Notes: a model not told the origin generated them from the letters alone. DNA of 64,000 bases from FEN-1191 sp964528845 (GCA_964528845.1 CAZGVE010000018.1:4111-68110); one strand, 5' to 3'; counted from the stretch's first letter, positions 8,420 through 19,968 are shown. Translations and numbers: made by a program.

Positions 8420-9607
8420 GTGAAGATGAAGCGATACGTGGCTGCGGACATGCGCAGTGCACTGCGTGCGATCCGCGAGGAGCAGGGGCCCGACGCCGTG
8501 ATCCTGAGCACCCGCGCGGTGGCTCAGGGCGTCGAGGTGTGCGCCGCGGTCGACCTCGAATTCGCGCAAGGCGAAGCCGAACTCGCGGCAGCCTCGGCCG
8601 CGCCCTATACCGCGCGCGCGCCCGCGGCGCTCGATGACGAATCGGCGCTCGATGCCGCGCTCGAGGGTGAGCGCGGCGCGCGCGGCGACCGCTCGGTGGG
8701 CGATGAACTGCGCAGCCTGCGCGGACTGCTCGAACAGCAGGTCGCTGCGCTCGCCTGGAACGATTTCACACGGCGCGAGCCGTTGCGCGCACAGGCGCTC
8801 GCGAACCTCGCCAACCTCGGGCTGGACCGCACGCTCGCGATCCGCCTGGTCAGCGCATTACCTTCCGACCTCAGGCCCGAGCAGGCCCAGCGCCTGCCGT
8901 ATGCGATGCTCGCGCGCAGTCTGCAGATCGCCGCGAATCCGCTCGAGCGCAGCGCCGTGCTGGCGCTGATCGGGCCACCTGGATCCGGCAAGACCACGAC
9001 GCTCTCGAAGCTCGCGGCGCGCTATGTACTCGAACAGGATGGCGCGAACCTCGTCATCCTCTCCACCGACGACGAGCGGCTCGGATCACACGAGCAGCTG
9101 CGCAGCCTGGGCCGCGTGCTCGGGGTGCGGGTCGAGACCGTCGCTGATGACGCGACGCTCGCGCTGCGCATCGAGGCGCTGGCCGGCCGCTGCATACTGA
9201 TCGATACCCCGGGGGCTGCCGCGCGCGACCGCGACAGCGCCGCCAGGCTCGCGGCACTGCGGGCACGCTGCCCGGCGCTGCACGCGATGCTGGTACTGCC
9301 CGCCAGCGCGCAGAGCGGTGTGATCGAGGACACGGTCGCAACCTTCGGGCCGGGTATCGCCAGCAGCTGCGCGCTGACCCGCGTCGATGAGGCGGTGAGT
9401 CTGGGCGGCGTGCTCTCCGCGCTCGCCAACTCCCGGCTGCCGATCGCCTACGTCGCCGAAGGTCCACGCATTCCGGAAGATCTGCGTCCGGCCCGGGCGC
9501 ACCAGCTGGTCGCGCGGGCGGTGGAACTCGCGCGCCGCGCCCAGGCCTGTGCCGAGGATGATCTGCTGGCGCGCCGCTATGGAGGATCCGTCCATGCCGC
9601 TGCATGA
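8420..9607 (+). CDS. flhF: flagellar placement GTPase FlhF
   Basis: 395 residues, an SRP-family GTPase that sets the polar site of flagellar assembly. The N-terminus MKMKRYVAADMRSALRAI is the typical FlhF start and supports the GTG at 8420, with GGAGAGG 8 bases upstream. P-loop GPPGSGKT is at residues 185-192, and the G3 element appears as LIDTPGAA. A variable B domain (~95-130) separates the N-terminus from the NG domain. It precedes fleN, its antagonist, with a 14-base overlap. Confidence 0.93.
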   Translation: MKMKRYVAADMRSALRAIREEQGPDAVILSTRAVAQGVEVCAAVDLEFAQGEAELAAASAAPYTARAPAALDDESALDAALEGERGARGDRSVGDELRSLRGLLEQQVAALAWNDFTRREPLRAQALANLANLGLDRTLAIRLVSALPSDLRPEQAQRLPYAMLARSLQIAANPLERSAVLALIGPPGSGKTTTLSKLAARYVLEQDGANLVILSTDDERLGSHEQLRSLGRVLGVRVETVADDATLALRIEALAGRCILIDTPGAAARDRDSAARLAALRARCPALHAMLVLPASAQSGVIEDTVATFGPGIASSCALTRVDEAVSLGGVLSALANSRLPIAYVAEGPRIPEDLRPARAHQLVARAVELARRAQACAEDDLLARRYGGSVHAAA

Positions 9608-10460
9608 GAGCGCGGCACGCGAGGTGGCAACTCCGGGCGTGCAGGTCATTGCGGTGACTGGCGGCAAGGGCGGTACCGGCAAGAGCTCGGTGGCGGTGAA
9701 TCTCGCGACCGCGTTCGCGCAGGCGGGACGCAAGGCGATGCTGCTCGACGGTGACCTCGGGCTCGCGAACGTCGACGTGCTGCTGGGACTCACCCCGCGC
9801 TACACGCTGGAGCATGTGCTGCGGGGCGAGCGCGCGCTCGAGGAAGTCATTCTGGAGACCAGCGCCGGCGTGCGCGTGGTACCGGCCGCATCGGGGGTGG
9901 CGCGCATGGCGGCTCTCAGCGCGGCCGAACAGGCCGGCCTGGTGCAGGCCTTCAGCGCGCTGCCCGGGCCGCTCGATGTACTGATCGTCGACACGGCGGC
10001 GGGCATCTCCGAATCCGTGCTGCAGTTCTGCCAGGCGGCACAGCAGGTGCTGGTCGTGATGCGCGATGAGCCGACCTCGCTGACTGACACCTACGCGCTG
10101 ATCAAGGTGCTGAGTCGCAATCATGGGCTGCGCCATTTCCGCATCGTCGCCAACATGACGCGCGACCCGGACCAGGGCCGCAATGTGTTCGGCCGCCTGC
10201 AGCGCGTGACCGATCGCTATCTCGATGTGCTGCTCGAATATGCCGGCGAGATTCCCGAGGACCGGCTGCTGCAGAAAGCCGTCCAGGCGCAGCGAGCGGT
10301 GATGGAGCTGTATCCGGGTTGTCCCGCAGCGCAAGCCTTCAAGCGCCTGGCGCGGGCCGCCGGAGCCTGGCCGACGCCGGTGAACGCCAGCGGCCGGCTC
10401 GAATTCTTCCTCGAGAGAATGCTGGCGCGGCCTCCGCCGCGCCTGACGGTGCTCAAATGA
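9594..10460 (+). CDS. fleN: flagellar number regulator FleN (FlhG), MinD-like ATPase
   Basis: 288 residues. Deviant Walker A motif GGKGGTGKSS at residues 23-32, the DGDLGLANVDVLLGL segment and a Walker B-like VLIVDTAAG identify the MinD/FlhG family, which limits flagellar number and restrains the FleQ regulator. The ATG at 9594 is chosen because GGAGGA (9581-9586) is 7 bases upstream; the gene overlaps the end of flhF by 14 bases and fliA by 4 (ATGA). Confidence 0.93.
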   Translation: MPLHESAAREVATPGVQVIAVTGGKGGTGKSSVAVNLATAFAQAGRKAMLLDGDLGLANVDVLLGLTPRYTLEHVLRGERALEEVILETSAGVRVVPAASGVARMAALSAAEQAGLVQAFSALPGPLDVLIVDTAAGISESVLQFCQAAQQVLVVMRDEPTSLTDTYALIKVLSRNHGLRHFRIVANMTRDPDQGRNVFGRLQRVTDRYLDVLLEYAGEIPEDRLLQKAVQAQRAVMELYPGCPAAQAFKRLARAAGAWPTPVNASGRLEFFLERMLARPPPRLTVLK

Positions 10461-11188
10461 TCAAACGGGTCCGTGCCTACGCCGAAGCGCAGCCTCAGGG
10501 CGACCTGACTGCGCTCGTGCAGCAGCACGCCGACCTCGTCAAGCGCATTGCCTATCACCTGGCCGGACGCCTGCCACCCCAGGTCGAGGTCGACGACCTG
10601 ATCCAGGCCGGCATGATGGGCCTGCTCGAGGCTGCCCAGCACTATACGAGCGGGCGCGGCGCGAGCTTCGAAACCTATGCCGGCATCCGCATCCGTGGCG
10701 CGATGCTCGATGCGTTGCGCAAGCTCGACTGGGCGCCGCGTTCGGTGCATCGCAAGGCACGCGCCGCAGCGCTGGCGCTGCGCGAAGTGGAGGCGCGCCG
10801 CGGAGCAGAGGCTACCGACACCGAGGTCGCCGCGCAGATGGGCGTCACGGTGCCGGAGTACCAGCGCATCGTCCAGGACGCACTGGGGTGCCAGCTGCTG
10901 CATTTCACCGACGCCGATGATGGCGAGGAATCGAGCCTGGACCGGTTGCCTGACCGCGGCCCGGATCCGGAGGGCATCGCGCTCGATGATTCGATGCGCC
11001 AGGCCATCATCGACGCGGTGCAGGACTTGCCGGAGCGCGAGCGGCTCGTGCTCTCGCTCTACTACGAACAGGAGTTGAATCTGAAAGAAATCGGTGTCGT
11101 GCTCAAGGTCACGGAGTCCCGCGTGTGCCAGCTGCACGGCCAGGCGCTGCTGCGCCTGAAGTCGCGTCTGCTCGAGTGGCAGACCTAG
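10457..11188 (+). CDS. fliA: flagellar sigma factor FliA (sigma-28)
   Basis: 243 residues. Region 2 (LVKRIAYHLAGRLPPQVEVDD followed by LIQAGMMGLLEA), region 3 and the region 4 helix-turn-helix (LKEIGVVLKVTESRVCQLHGQAL) follow in the usual order for sigma-28, without region 1.1. FliA drives late flagellar genes and is held in check by FlgM, not seen here. Its ATG overlaps the fleN stop, so it is made together with FleN from the same message. Confidence 0.94.
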   Translation: MIKRVRAYAEAQPQGDLTALVQQHADLVKRIAYHLAGRLPPQVEVDDLIQAGMMGLLEAAQHYTSGRGASFETYAGIRIRGAMLDALRKLDWAPRSVHRKARAAALALREVEARRGAEATDTEVAAQMGVTVPEYQRIVQDALGCQLLHFTDADDGEESSLDRLPDRGPDPEGIALDDSMRQAIIDAVQDLPERERLVLSLYYEQELNLKEIGVVLKVTESRVCQLHGQALLRLKSRLLEWQT

Positions 11189-11198
11189 GGCCCGCGCC

Positions 11199-11939
11199 GT
11201 GGACTACCTGAGCATCCTCGGACTGATCCTGGCCGTCGTGGCCATCGTGGTCGGTGCCATCCTGAAGGGCGCGGGCATCCACGCACTGCTGTCCTGGGCC
11301 GCGTTCATGATCGTGATCGTCGGCACTGTCGCGGCCATCTGCGTGCAGACGCCGCTCGAAGTCATGAAACGCGCCTTCCAGCTGCTGCCGTGGGTGTTTC
11401 GCCCGCCGCCGAATCAACCGGAAAAGCTGATCCGCAAGCTGGTCGAATGGAGCGTGATCTCGCGCCGTCAGGGCCTGCTCGGACTCGAATCGCTGATCGA
11501 CGGCGAGGGCGATGCGTTCCTGCGCCGCGGACTGCAGCTGGTGGTCGACGGCAGCGAGCCGGACACGATCCGCAGCACGCTGGAGGTCGACATGCGCGCG
11601 CGCGAGACCGCCGACACGCGTGCGGCCAAGGTATTCGAGGGCATGGGCGTGTATTCGCCGACCCTCGGCATCATCGGCGCGGTGCTCGGTCTCATGGCGG
11701 TCATGCAGAACCTCGCGGATCCCGCGCTGCTCGGCCACGGCATCGCCGCGGCGTTCACGGCCACCGTGTACGGCATCGGGCTGGCGAACCTGTTCTTCCT
11801 GCCGGTCGCCAACAAGCTCAAGGTCGCGGTCCAGTCGCGCGCGCACCTGCACGAGATGGGCATCGAAGGCCTGATCTCGATCGCGCAGGGCGAGAATCCG
11901 CGCATGATCGAAGGCCGCCTGCACAGCTTCCTGTCCTGA
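11199..11939 (+). CDS. motC: flagellar motor stator protein, MotA family (MotC-like)
   Basis: 246 residues from a GTG start. Two N-terminal membrane helices (~3-22 and ~28-48), a cytoplasmic domain, and two further helices around MGVYSPTLGIIGAVLGLMAVMQ and FTATVYGIGLANLFFLPVA; the latter pair forms the ion channel in MotA/PomA. Position directly after fliA and before an OmpA-domain partner matches the MotC/MotD stator pair of Pseudomonas rather than an isolated motAB. Whether protons or sodium power it cannot be decided from this. Confidence 0.9.
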   Translation: MDYLSILGLILAVVAIVVGAILKGAGIHALLSWAAFMIVIVGTVAAICVQTPLEVMKRAFQLLPWVFRPPPNQPEKLIRKLVEWSVISRRQGLLGLESLIDGEGDAFLRRGLQLVVDGSEPDTIRSTLEVDMRARETADTRAAKVFEGMGVYSPTLGIIGAVLGLMAVMQNLADPALLGHGIAAAFTATVYGIGLANLFFLPVANKLKVAVQSRAHLHEMGIEGLISIAQGENPRMIEGRLHSFLS

Positions 11940-11960
11940 GTTCCCGACCCGGAGCGATCG

Positions 11961-12893
11961 ATGGCACGCCGCAGACGACACGAGGAAGAAGAGAAGCACG
12001 AGGCCTGGGCGATTCCCTATGGGGATCTGGTCACGCTGCTGCTCGGGTTCTTCGTCGTGATGTACGCGATGTCCTCGGTCAACCAGGGCAAGTACCGCGT
12101 GCTGTCCAATTCCCTGACGGAAGCCTTTCACGGCACGCCGCACGCGAATCCATCGCAGCCAAGCGGCGATTCCGGCTCCGATCCGATCGAGCAGCTGCCG
12201 CTCACGCAGGTGCAGCGCATGATCTCCTCCGGACTGCCCTCGCATCCGGTTGCACCACTGGATTCGGCGCGCGGCACGCTGCGGCGTGGACAAAGTATCG
12301 CCGGCGCCGTCGATCCGCGTGCCCCGTACAGCACTGCATCCGCCTCGGCCTCGAGCACGAGTACCGCGAGTGTCAGTGCTGCCGCGGCGCCCGCGGTGCC
12401 GACCGGCAGCGCACGGGCCGGAGGCACGCTCGACATGGTTGCCGATGACGTCACCGCCGCGATGGGGCCGCTGATCGCGACCGGTCAGGTGCGCGTCCGC
12501 CGCTATGACACCTGGGTGGCGGTCGATATCAGCACCGACATCCTCTATGGCAGCGGATCAGCGCAGCTGTCCGGCACCGCGGTGACCGCGCTGCAGCGGC
12601 TCGCCGACTCGCTCAAGCCGTGGCCGAACGCGCTGCGGGTCGAGGGGCATACCGACGATCTGCCGATCAATACCGCCGCCTTTCCGTCCAACTGGGAACT
12701 GTCGGCCGCGCGTGCGGCGAGCGTGGTGCACCTGTTCATGGACCGCGGCGTCGCCCCGGAGCGCCTCGCGGTGATGGGATTCGGGCCGTACCGGCCAGCG
12801 ATGGCCAACGCCACTGCGGCCGGCCGCAATGCCAATCGGCGCGTCGAAGTGGTGATTCTCGGCCGTGACAGCGGACCCGAGGGCCGCTGGTAG
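11961..12893 (+). CDS. motD: flagellar motor stator protein, MotB family (MotD-like)
   Basis: 310 residues. One membrane helix near the N-terminus, with the conserved channel aspartate in PYGDLVTLLLGFFVVMYAMS; a Ser/Ala-rich linker (~residues 95-150); then an OmpA-like peptidoglycan-binding domain with VEGHTDDLPI and the NRRVEVVIL end. It anchors the MotC stator to the cell wall. The 21-base spacing to motC and the shared strand support a single stator unit. Confidence 0.92.
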   Translation: MARRRRHEEEEKHEAWAIPYGDLVTLLLGFFVVMYAMSSVNQGKYRVLSNSLTEAFHGTPHANPSQPSGDSGSDPIEQLPLTQVQRMISSGLPSHPVAPLDSARGTLRRGQSIAGAVDPRAPYSTASASASSTSTASVSAAAAPAVPTGSARAGGTLDMVADDVTAAMGPLIATGQVRVRRYDTWVAVDISTDILYGSGSAQLSGTAVTALQRLADSLKPWPNALRVEGHTDDLPINTAAFPSNWELSAARAASVVHLFMDRGVAPERLAVMGFGPYRPAMANATAAGRNANRRVEVVILGRDSGPEGRW

Positions 12894-12977
12894 CGTTGGC
12901 ATGCTTCCTGCTCTTTTCATGGGCAGGGGCCGAAACCCGGCCGATCGATGTCGGAATTCCGACGCAGGAGTCTCGCC

Positions 12978-13415
12978 GTGAACTGGATACATGATGTTTC
13001 GCAGGCCGCCCTGGCCGGCGCAGTGCTGACCCTCGGGCTCGTGATCCTGCTCGAGCTGCGCTCGATCAAGCGTCTGCGTCGCCTGGTGGACGGGCACCTG
13101 TCGCGGGTCTTCGAACAATTGGACCTATTGCGCTACGAGAACCAGCAGCTGCTCGAAGCACGCGCTCCGGCCGCCTCGAACACCGGCACCGCACGGGGCG
13201 CCGAGCGGCGCAGCCGCCAGATCTCCGTCGCACCGAGAAACGCGATCGATGCGCCGGCGGTGCAGGCACCGGTTCGCGCGATGCCTGCGCGCGAGGTCTC
13301 ACCGACCGTATCGCTGGCTGCCGGCGAGGCGCGATTGCTGGCTTCGCTGGCCGCCGCCCGCGCGCAGCGCGAGCGGCCGGACACTACCGCGACAGGCTTG
13401 CCAACCCGCCGCTAG
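12978..13415 (+). CDS. small membrane-anchored protein, probable DUF2802 family
   Basis: 145 residues. An N-terminal membrane helix (~10-30) is followed by a basic, coiled-coil-like stretch (LRSIKRLRRLVDGHLSRV), an Ala/Pro-rich linker and a C-terminal segment AAGEARLLASLAAARA that resembles the helix of DUF2802 proteins, which sit near motCD in Pseudomonas flagellar clusters. Function unknown. The GTG at 12978 follows CAGGAG by 7 bases. It is the last gene of the flagellar block and ends just before the convergent rpoD. Confidence 0.55.
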   Translation: MNWIHDVSQAALAGAVLTLGLVILLELRSIKRLRRLVDGHLSRVFEQLDLLRYENQQLLEARAPAASNTGTARGAERRSRQISVAPRNAIDAPAVQAPVRAMPAREVSPTVSLAAGEARLLASLAAARAQRERPDTTATGLPTRR

Positions 13416-13448
13416 TATCATCGGATCCGGCTGGCTACCCCGCCCGGC

Positions 13449-13467
13449 GAGCACGACCGGGTCGTGC

Positions 13468-13469
<2 letters not shown>
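13449..13469 (-). terminator. hairpin overlapping the rpoD stop codon
   Basis: GAGCACGAC, CGG loop, GTCGTGCTC form a perfect 9-bp stem. Its rpoD-proximal arm overlaps two bases of the stop codon at 13468-13470. No T-run follows, so it may be a weak terminator or protect the 3' end from degradation. Confidence 0.4.
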
Positions 13470-15651
<2,182 letters not shown>

Positions 15652-15808
15652 GGCGTCTCTTGCAATCCGCTGTCAGGGCCGAAGTTTGACGACGCAGCCG
15701 CCCGTTCCGTCGCGTGGCAACGAAAGGCGGTGTACGAGCGTTAATCCATGGGAAGTCGCGCAGTATACCGGATATCTGGTCAATCCGTGCAGAATCAAGC
15801 GTGCAGTG

Positions 15809-17659
15809 TCAGGCGCCGCCGCCCTGGCCTTTTGGCTGTGCCGCGGGCTTGAGGGTTGGGCCTGCCGTCAGCGTCTGGAGTTCCTGCTTTTCGTCGTCGC
15901 TGAGCGGCTGCAGGCGGGCCTTGTCGATCAGGACCTCCAGCCGGCCCCCCCGCACCTGCGCGTCGATCAGGCGCGCCACCGCGCGGGACAGCTCCTGCCC
16001 GGGCGCGGCATGGTCGGCGGAGAGCCCGACCAGCGGAGCGCTCGCCGCCAGTTCACACAGCCGTCCGTATTCCGGGCGGTCCCGCCAGCGTTCCAGGGTC
16101 TGCGCCATCGTGCCCGCGGGTCGCGCGGCCTGCTCCTCGAGCAGATCGCGCAGCACCACGATTCCCGGGTGCGACAGGCCCGCCAGCGAGCGGCGCTGCT
16201 CGGCCGTCACGGCCGCGGTCGCGCCCGGAAAATGCAGCGCCAGACTGATCGCCTGAGTCATGAGGCTGCCACGCCCGGTGCGCGCCGGCTCACGGGTGCT
16301 GCCTCGTTCCTGCTGCGGTGCCTTGCCGCCACCCGCCGGCGGATGCGCAATCCATTGGCGCAGCCGGTCCGGCGTGAGCTGCAATGCTGCGGCTACGCGC
16401 TCGAGCAGCAGCTCCAGGTACACGCCGGGAGCGACCTTCTCGAGCAGCGGCTGGGCCAGCGCCACGAAGTGCGCCTTGCCATCCGCATGCCGCACGTCGG
16501 CCTGTTCCGAGAGCCAGGACACGAGGTATTCGGACAACGGCACCGCGTCCGCGAGCCGCGCTTCGAACGCCGTCGCGCCCTCGCGGCCCACCAGCGAATC
16601 CGGATCCTCACCCTCGGGCAGGAACAGGAAGCGCACTTCGCGACCGGCGCGCACCTCGGGCAGTACCGTCTGCAGCGCGCGCGCCGCCGCAGCGCGGCCC
16701 GCCCGATCGCCGTCGAACGCGAACACGATCTCGCTGACGATGCGGAAGGCGCGCCGCAGGTGCTCCGGGGTCGTCGCGGTGCCCAGCGTCGCCACCGCGT
16801 ACGCGATGCCCGCCTGGTGCAGCCGCACGGTATCCATGTAGCCCTCGACCAGCAGCAGGCGCCGCAGGCCCTGGCGCGCCAGGCGCGTCTCGTACAGCCC
16901 GTAGAGCTCGCGTCCCTTGTGGAACAGCGCGGTCTCCGGAGAGTTCAGATACTTCGGCTCGCCCGCATCCAGCACCCGGCCGCCGAAGGCGATGACGCGA
17001 CCGCGCGTATCCCGGATCGGAAACATGATCCGATCGCGAAAGCGGTCGTAGCAGCCATCGCCGCGCTCGCGCTCGATGATCAGGCCCGCCTCCTTCAGCG
17101 TGCGCTGCGCGGCCTCCGTGGCGCCGAAGTGCCGCAGCACCTCGTTCCAGGAATCGGGGGCATAGCCGATCCGGAATCGATCGATGATCGGCGAGCCAAG
17201 CCCTCGCGCTGTGACGTAATCGCGGGCGCGCGCAGTGCGCCCGAGCTGCTCGTGATAGAAATCGGCGACCTGCGCGAGCAGTGCATACATGGGCTCGAGC
17301 GTCGCGGCCTGCTCCTGCGCGCCGGCGGGCGCGCCGGCGGGCGCGCCGGGATCCCGGCCCTCATGCGGCACGGTCAGTCCGAGGCGCGTGGCGAGGTCCT
17401 CGACCGCTTCCGGGAACGGCAGGCGGTCGTAGTCCATCAGGAAGCCGAGTGCGGTGCCGTGCGCGCCGCAGCCGAAGCAGTGGTAGAACTGCTTGTCCGG
17501 ACTGACCCAGAACGAGGCGGTCTTCTCGTCGTGGAACGGGCAGCAGGCCTTGTATTCGCGCCCGGCCTTCTTCAGTGGAACCCGCGCGCCGATGATCTCC
17601 ACGATGTCGGCGCGGGCGATCAGCTCGTCGATGAAGGCTTGAGGAATCCTGCCGGCCAT
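15809..17659 (-). CDS. dnaG: DNA primase DnaG
   Basis: 616 residues. The N-terminal CHC2 zinc finger is clear (CPFHDEKTASF and YHCFGCGAHG), followed by the RNA polymerase core with TOPRIM motifs (LLLVEGYMDTV, VFAFDGDRAGRAAA) and a C-terminal helicase-binding region. It makes the RNA primers for replication. A short Ala/Gly/Pro tandem repeat (GAPAGAPAGA, about residues 104-113) sits in the linker after the zinc finger. Downstream of yqeY and upstream of rpoD, as in the classical rpsU-dnaG-rpoD operon. Confidence 0.96.
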   Translation of the reverse strand: MAGRIPQAFIDELIARADIVEIIGARVPLKKAGREYKACCPFHDEKTASFWVSPDKQFYHCFGCGAHGTALGFLMDYDRLPFPEAVEDLATRLGLTVPHEGRDPGAPAGAPAGAQEQAATLEPMYALLAQVADFYHEQLGRTARARDYVTARGLGSPIIDRFRIGYAPDSWNEVLRHFGATEAAQRTLKEAGLIIERERGDGCYDRFRDRIMFPIRDTRGRVIAFGGRVLDAGEPKYLNSPETALFHKGRELYGLYETRLARQGLRRLLLVEGYMDTVRLHQAGIAYAVATLGTATTPEHLRRAFRIVSEIVFAFDGDRAGRAAAARALQTVLPEVRAGREVRFLFLPEGEDPDSLVGREGATAFEARLADAVPLSEYLVSWLSEQADVRHADGKAHFVALAQPLLEKVAPGVYLELLLERVAAALQLTPDRLRQWIAHPPAGGGKAPQQERGSTREPARTGRGSLMTQAISLALHFPGATAAVTAEQRRSLAGLSHPGIVVLRDLLEEQAARPAGTMAQTLERWRDRPEYGRLCELAASAPLVGLSADHAAPGQELSRAVARLIDAQVRGGRLEVLIDKARLQPLSDDEKQELQTLTAGPTLKPAAQPKGQGGGA

Positions 17660-17684
17660 GGTGGCCGGTAGTCTAGGACAACTG

Positions 17685-18128
17685 CTAGGCCAGGCGAGCC
17701 TTGATGCGCGCTCCGACCGCCGCCATGTCGGCGCGACCCTGCGCTTTGGCCTTGATCTGCGCCATGACCTTGCCCATGTCCTTGATCGTGGTCGCGCCAG
17801 TCTGGGTGACCGCCTCTTCGATCAGCGCGTCGAGCTCGGCTGCGCCGAGCGGGGTCGGCAGGTAGGAATGGATGATCGCCAGCTCGGCGGCTTCCTTCGC
17901 AGCCAGGTCCGGGCGCGCGCCGGATTCGAACTGCTGGATGGATTCGCGCCGCTGCTTGCCCATCTTTTCCAGCACCGCAAGTATCTGCGGGTCGTCGAGC
18001 ACGATGCGCTCGTCGACCTCGCGCTGCTTGATCGCCGCCAGGATCAGCCGCACGATGCCCAGCCGCTCCTTCTCGGCTGCGCGCATCGCGCTCTTCATGT
18101 CCTCCTGGATGCGCTCCTTGAGGCCCAT
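17685..18128 (-). CDS. yqeY: GatB/YqeY-domain protein
   Basis: 147 residues, all-helical, with the YqeY hallmarks LKERIQEDMKSAMRA at the start and TTIKDMGKVMAQIKAKAQGRADM near the end, the latter shared with the tRNA-binding tail of the amidotransferase subunit GatB. A role linked to tRNA is presumed from that similarity only. It lies between rpsU and dnaG in the macromolecular synthesis operon, a common placement outside enteric bacteria. Confidence 0.9.
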   Translation of the reverse strand: MGLKERIQEDMKSAMRAAEKERLGIVRLILAAIKQREVDERIVLDDPQILAVLEKMGKQRRESIQQFESGARPDLAAKEAAELAIIHSYLPTPLGAAELDALIEEAVTQTGATTIKDMGKVMAQIKAKAQGRADMAAVGARIKARLA

Positions 18129-18174
18129 ATGTTCGAGCGGGCTGTCGGGTCAGTGCGGAATCGGGAACCGCGTA

Positions 18175-18384
18175 TCAGCGCGCCGGGCGCGCGAAATCGC
18201 GAGACACGCGCTTCATGTGCCGTTTGACGGCGGCGGCCTTCTTGCGCTTACGTTCCTGTGTCGGCTTTTCGTAGAATTCGCGCCGGCGCAGCTCGGCAAG
18301 CACACCCGCCTTCTCGCAGGCGCGCTTGAAGCGACGCAATGCGGCATCGAAATACTCGTTCTCGCGAACACGAACGCTCGGCAT
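18175..18384 (-). CDS. rpsU: 30S ribosomal protein S21
   Basis: 69 residues, the usual size. MPSVRVRENEYFDAALRRFK and REFYEKPTQERKRKKAAAVKR are the family's conserved parts; it is strongly basic. S21 helps 30S subunits engage mRNA. It is the first gene of the operon and lies behind a good sigma-70 promoter. Confidence 0.95.
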   Translation of the reverse strand: MPSVRVRENEYFDAALRRFKRACEKAGVLAELRRREFYEKPTQERKRKKAAAVKRHMKRVSRDFARPAR

Positions 18385-18447
18385 CGAAATTACAACCTCT
18401 TGAAAATGAAGTCTTTTTGAGTAAGCGCGCGGCGACTTCGGGCCGCG

Positions 18448-18476
18448 ATTCTAAAGAGACTCCACGGAAAAGGCAA
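18448..18476 (-). promoter_or_regulatory. sigma-70 promoter of the rpsU-yqeY-dnaG-rpoD operon
   Basis: On the minus strand TTGCCT (complement of 18471-18476) and TAGAAT (complement of 18448-18453) are separated by exactly 17 bases. The start would fall near 18441, giving a ~57-base leader that contains a GC-rich inverted repeat (around 18429-18447). Confidence 0.6.
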
Positions 18477-18531
18477 AATACCCCGCAGCGCGCGGTCCCA
18501 GCGCCGCGCGGCGCGGGCGCAAAGCTCCACC

Positions 18532-19563
18532 ATGCGCATACTCGCCATCGAAACTTCCTGCGACGAAAGTGCGGTCGCCGTGCTCGATGAGCAGCTCGGG
18601 CTGCTCTCCCATGAGCTCTGGAGCCAGGTCGAACTGCACCGGGCCTATGGCGGCGTGGTACCGGAACTCGCCTCGCGCGATCACGTGCGCCGGCTGGTGC
18701 CGTTGCTGCGCACGGCGCTCGGGCGCGCGCAGACGCACCCGACGCAGATCGATGGCATTTCCTACACGGCCGGGCCGGGGCTGGTCGGTGCGCTGCTGAC
18801 CGGTGCTGCGTTCGCGCAGTCACTGGCACTGGGTTGGAAGGTGCCAGCACTGGGCATTCATCATCTGGAAGCGCACCTGCTCGCGCCGCTGCTCGAGACG
18901 CCGGCGCCACCGCTGCCGCACGTGGCGCTGCTGGTCTCGGGCGGACACACGATGCTCGTGGATGTGCGCGGGATCGGGGACTACCGGATCCTCGGGGCCA
19001 CGCGCGACGATGCCGCCGGCGAGGCCTTCGACAAGACGGCCAAACTGCTCGGACTGCCGTATCCGGGCGGTCCGCAGCTTGCCCGCCTCGCCGAGGGCGG
19101 GCGGGAGGGCGCCTATCGCTTTCCGCGTCCGATGCTGGACCGACCCGGCCTCGAGTTCAGCTTCTCGGGGCTCAAGACCGCCGTGATGCAGGCGGTGCGC
19201 GAGGCACCGCTGTCCGAGCAGGGGCGTGCCGACGTGGCCCGGGCCGTAGAGGATGCGATCGTTGCGACGCTGAGCGCCAAGGCGCTGCGCGCGCTGGAGT
19301 CCACGGGCTACGCCGCGTTGGTCGTCGCCGGTGGCGTCGGGGCCAACCGCGCACTGCGCACGCGCCTCACGCAGCAGGCCGCGCTGATCGGGGTGCAGAC
19401 CTTTTTCCCGCGGCTCGAATTCTGCACCGACAACGCGGCCATGGTCGCCGTTGCCGGGATGTACCGGCTGCGGGCCGGTGAGCATGCCGGCTCGAGCATC
19501 AACGTCCGGGCGCGCTGGCCGCTCGATGAGCTGCGGATCCCGGGCAGCCCCGTCATGCCCTAG
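18532..19563 (+). CDS. tsaD: tRNA N6-threonylcarbamoyltransferase TsaD
   Basis: 343 residues. It opens with MRILAIETSCDESAVAV and carries the metal-binding His pair at residues 111 and 115 (in HHLEAH), the LVSGGHTML motif and a VAGGVGANRALR segment, all typical of the Kae1/TsaD ASKHA fold. It transfers threonylcarbamoyl to A37 of ANN-decoding tRNAs. Divergent from rpsU, the usual gammaproteobacterial neighbour, and followed 9 bases later by folB. Confidence 0.96.
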   Translation: MRILAIETSCDESAVAVLDEQLGLLSHELWSQVELHRAYGGVVPELASRDHVRRLVPLLRTALGRAQTHPTQIDGISYTAGPGLVGALLTGAAFAQSLALGWKVPALGIHHLEAHLLAPLLETPAPPLPHVALLVSGGHTMLVDVRGIGDYRILGATRDDAAGEAFDKTAKLLGLPYPGGPQLARLAEGGREGAYRFPRPMLDRPGLEFSFSGLKTAVMQAVREAPLSEQGRADVARAVEDAIVATLSAKALRALESTGYAALVVAGGVGANRALRTRLTQQAALIGVQTFFPRLEFCTDNAAMVAVAGMYRLRAGEHAGSSINVRARWPLDELRIPGSPVMP

Positions 19564-19572
19564 ACTTGGGAC

Positions 19573-19968
19573 ATGAGCGAATCCCGGATCGAGGACGTCA
19601 TCTTCCTGCGCGGCCTGTCCGTGGAGTGCATCATCGGCTTCATCGACTGGGAACGCCGTACGCCCCAGACGCTGGTGTTCGACCTGGAATTGCCCTGCGA
19701 CTGCGCGCGGGCGGCGCAGCGCGACGATGTCGCCGATACCCTGGACTACAAGCAGATCGCGAAGCGCATCCTCGCCTGGGTGCCGGACACGCAGTTCCAC
19801 CTGGTCGAGACGCTCGCGCACCGGCTGGCGCTGCTGCTGCTGGCCGAGTTTCCGCTCGAGTGGGTGCGCATCAGCGTGAACAAGCCGGGCGCTATTCGGC
19901 ACTCGCGCGACGTCGGCGTTCGCATCGAGCGCCGGCGTCGCGACCTTGGGGCCTCGCCCGGCGCATGA
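19573..19968 (+). CDS. folB: dihydroneopterin aldolase FolB
   Basis: 131 residues. VIFLRGLSVECIIGFIDWER is the conserved start, with the catalytic-site region TLDYKQIAKRI and the LVETLAHRLALLLL helix; Lys in SVNKPGAIRH fits the active-site lysine. It cleaves dihydroneopterin to the hydroxymethyl pterin used by FolK, the next gene, with which it overlaps by 4 bases. The plsY gene often found between tsaD and folB is absent. Confidence 0.92.
   Translation: MSESRIEDVIFLRGLSVECIIGFIDWERRTPQTLVFDLELPCDCARAAQRDDVADTLDYKQIAKRILAWVPDTQFHLVETLAHRLALLLLAEFPLEWVRISVNKPGAIRHSRDVGVRIERRRRDLGASPGA

Noticed and set aside
15652..15808. separate rpoD promoter in the dnaG-rpoD gap
   Set aside because: A good -10 (TATACT on the minus strand) is visible, but no -35 at 16-18 bases; too weak to list.
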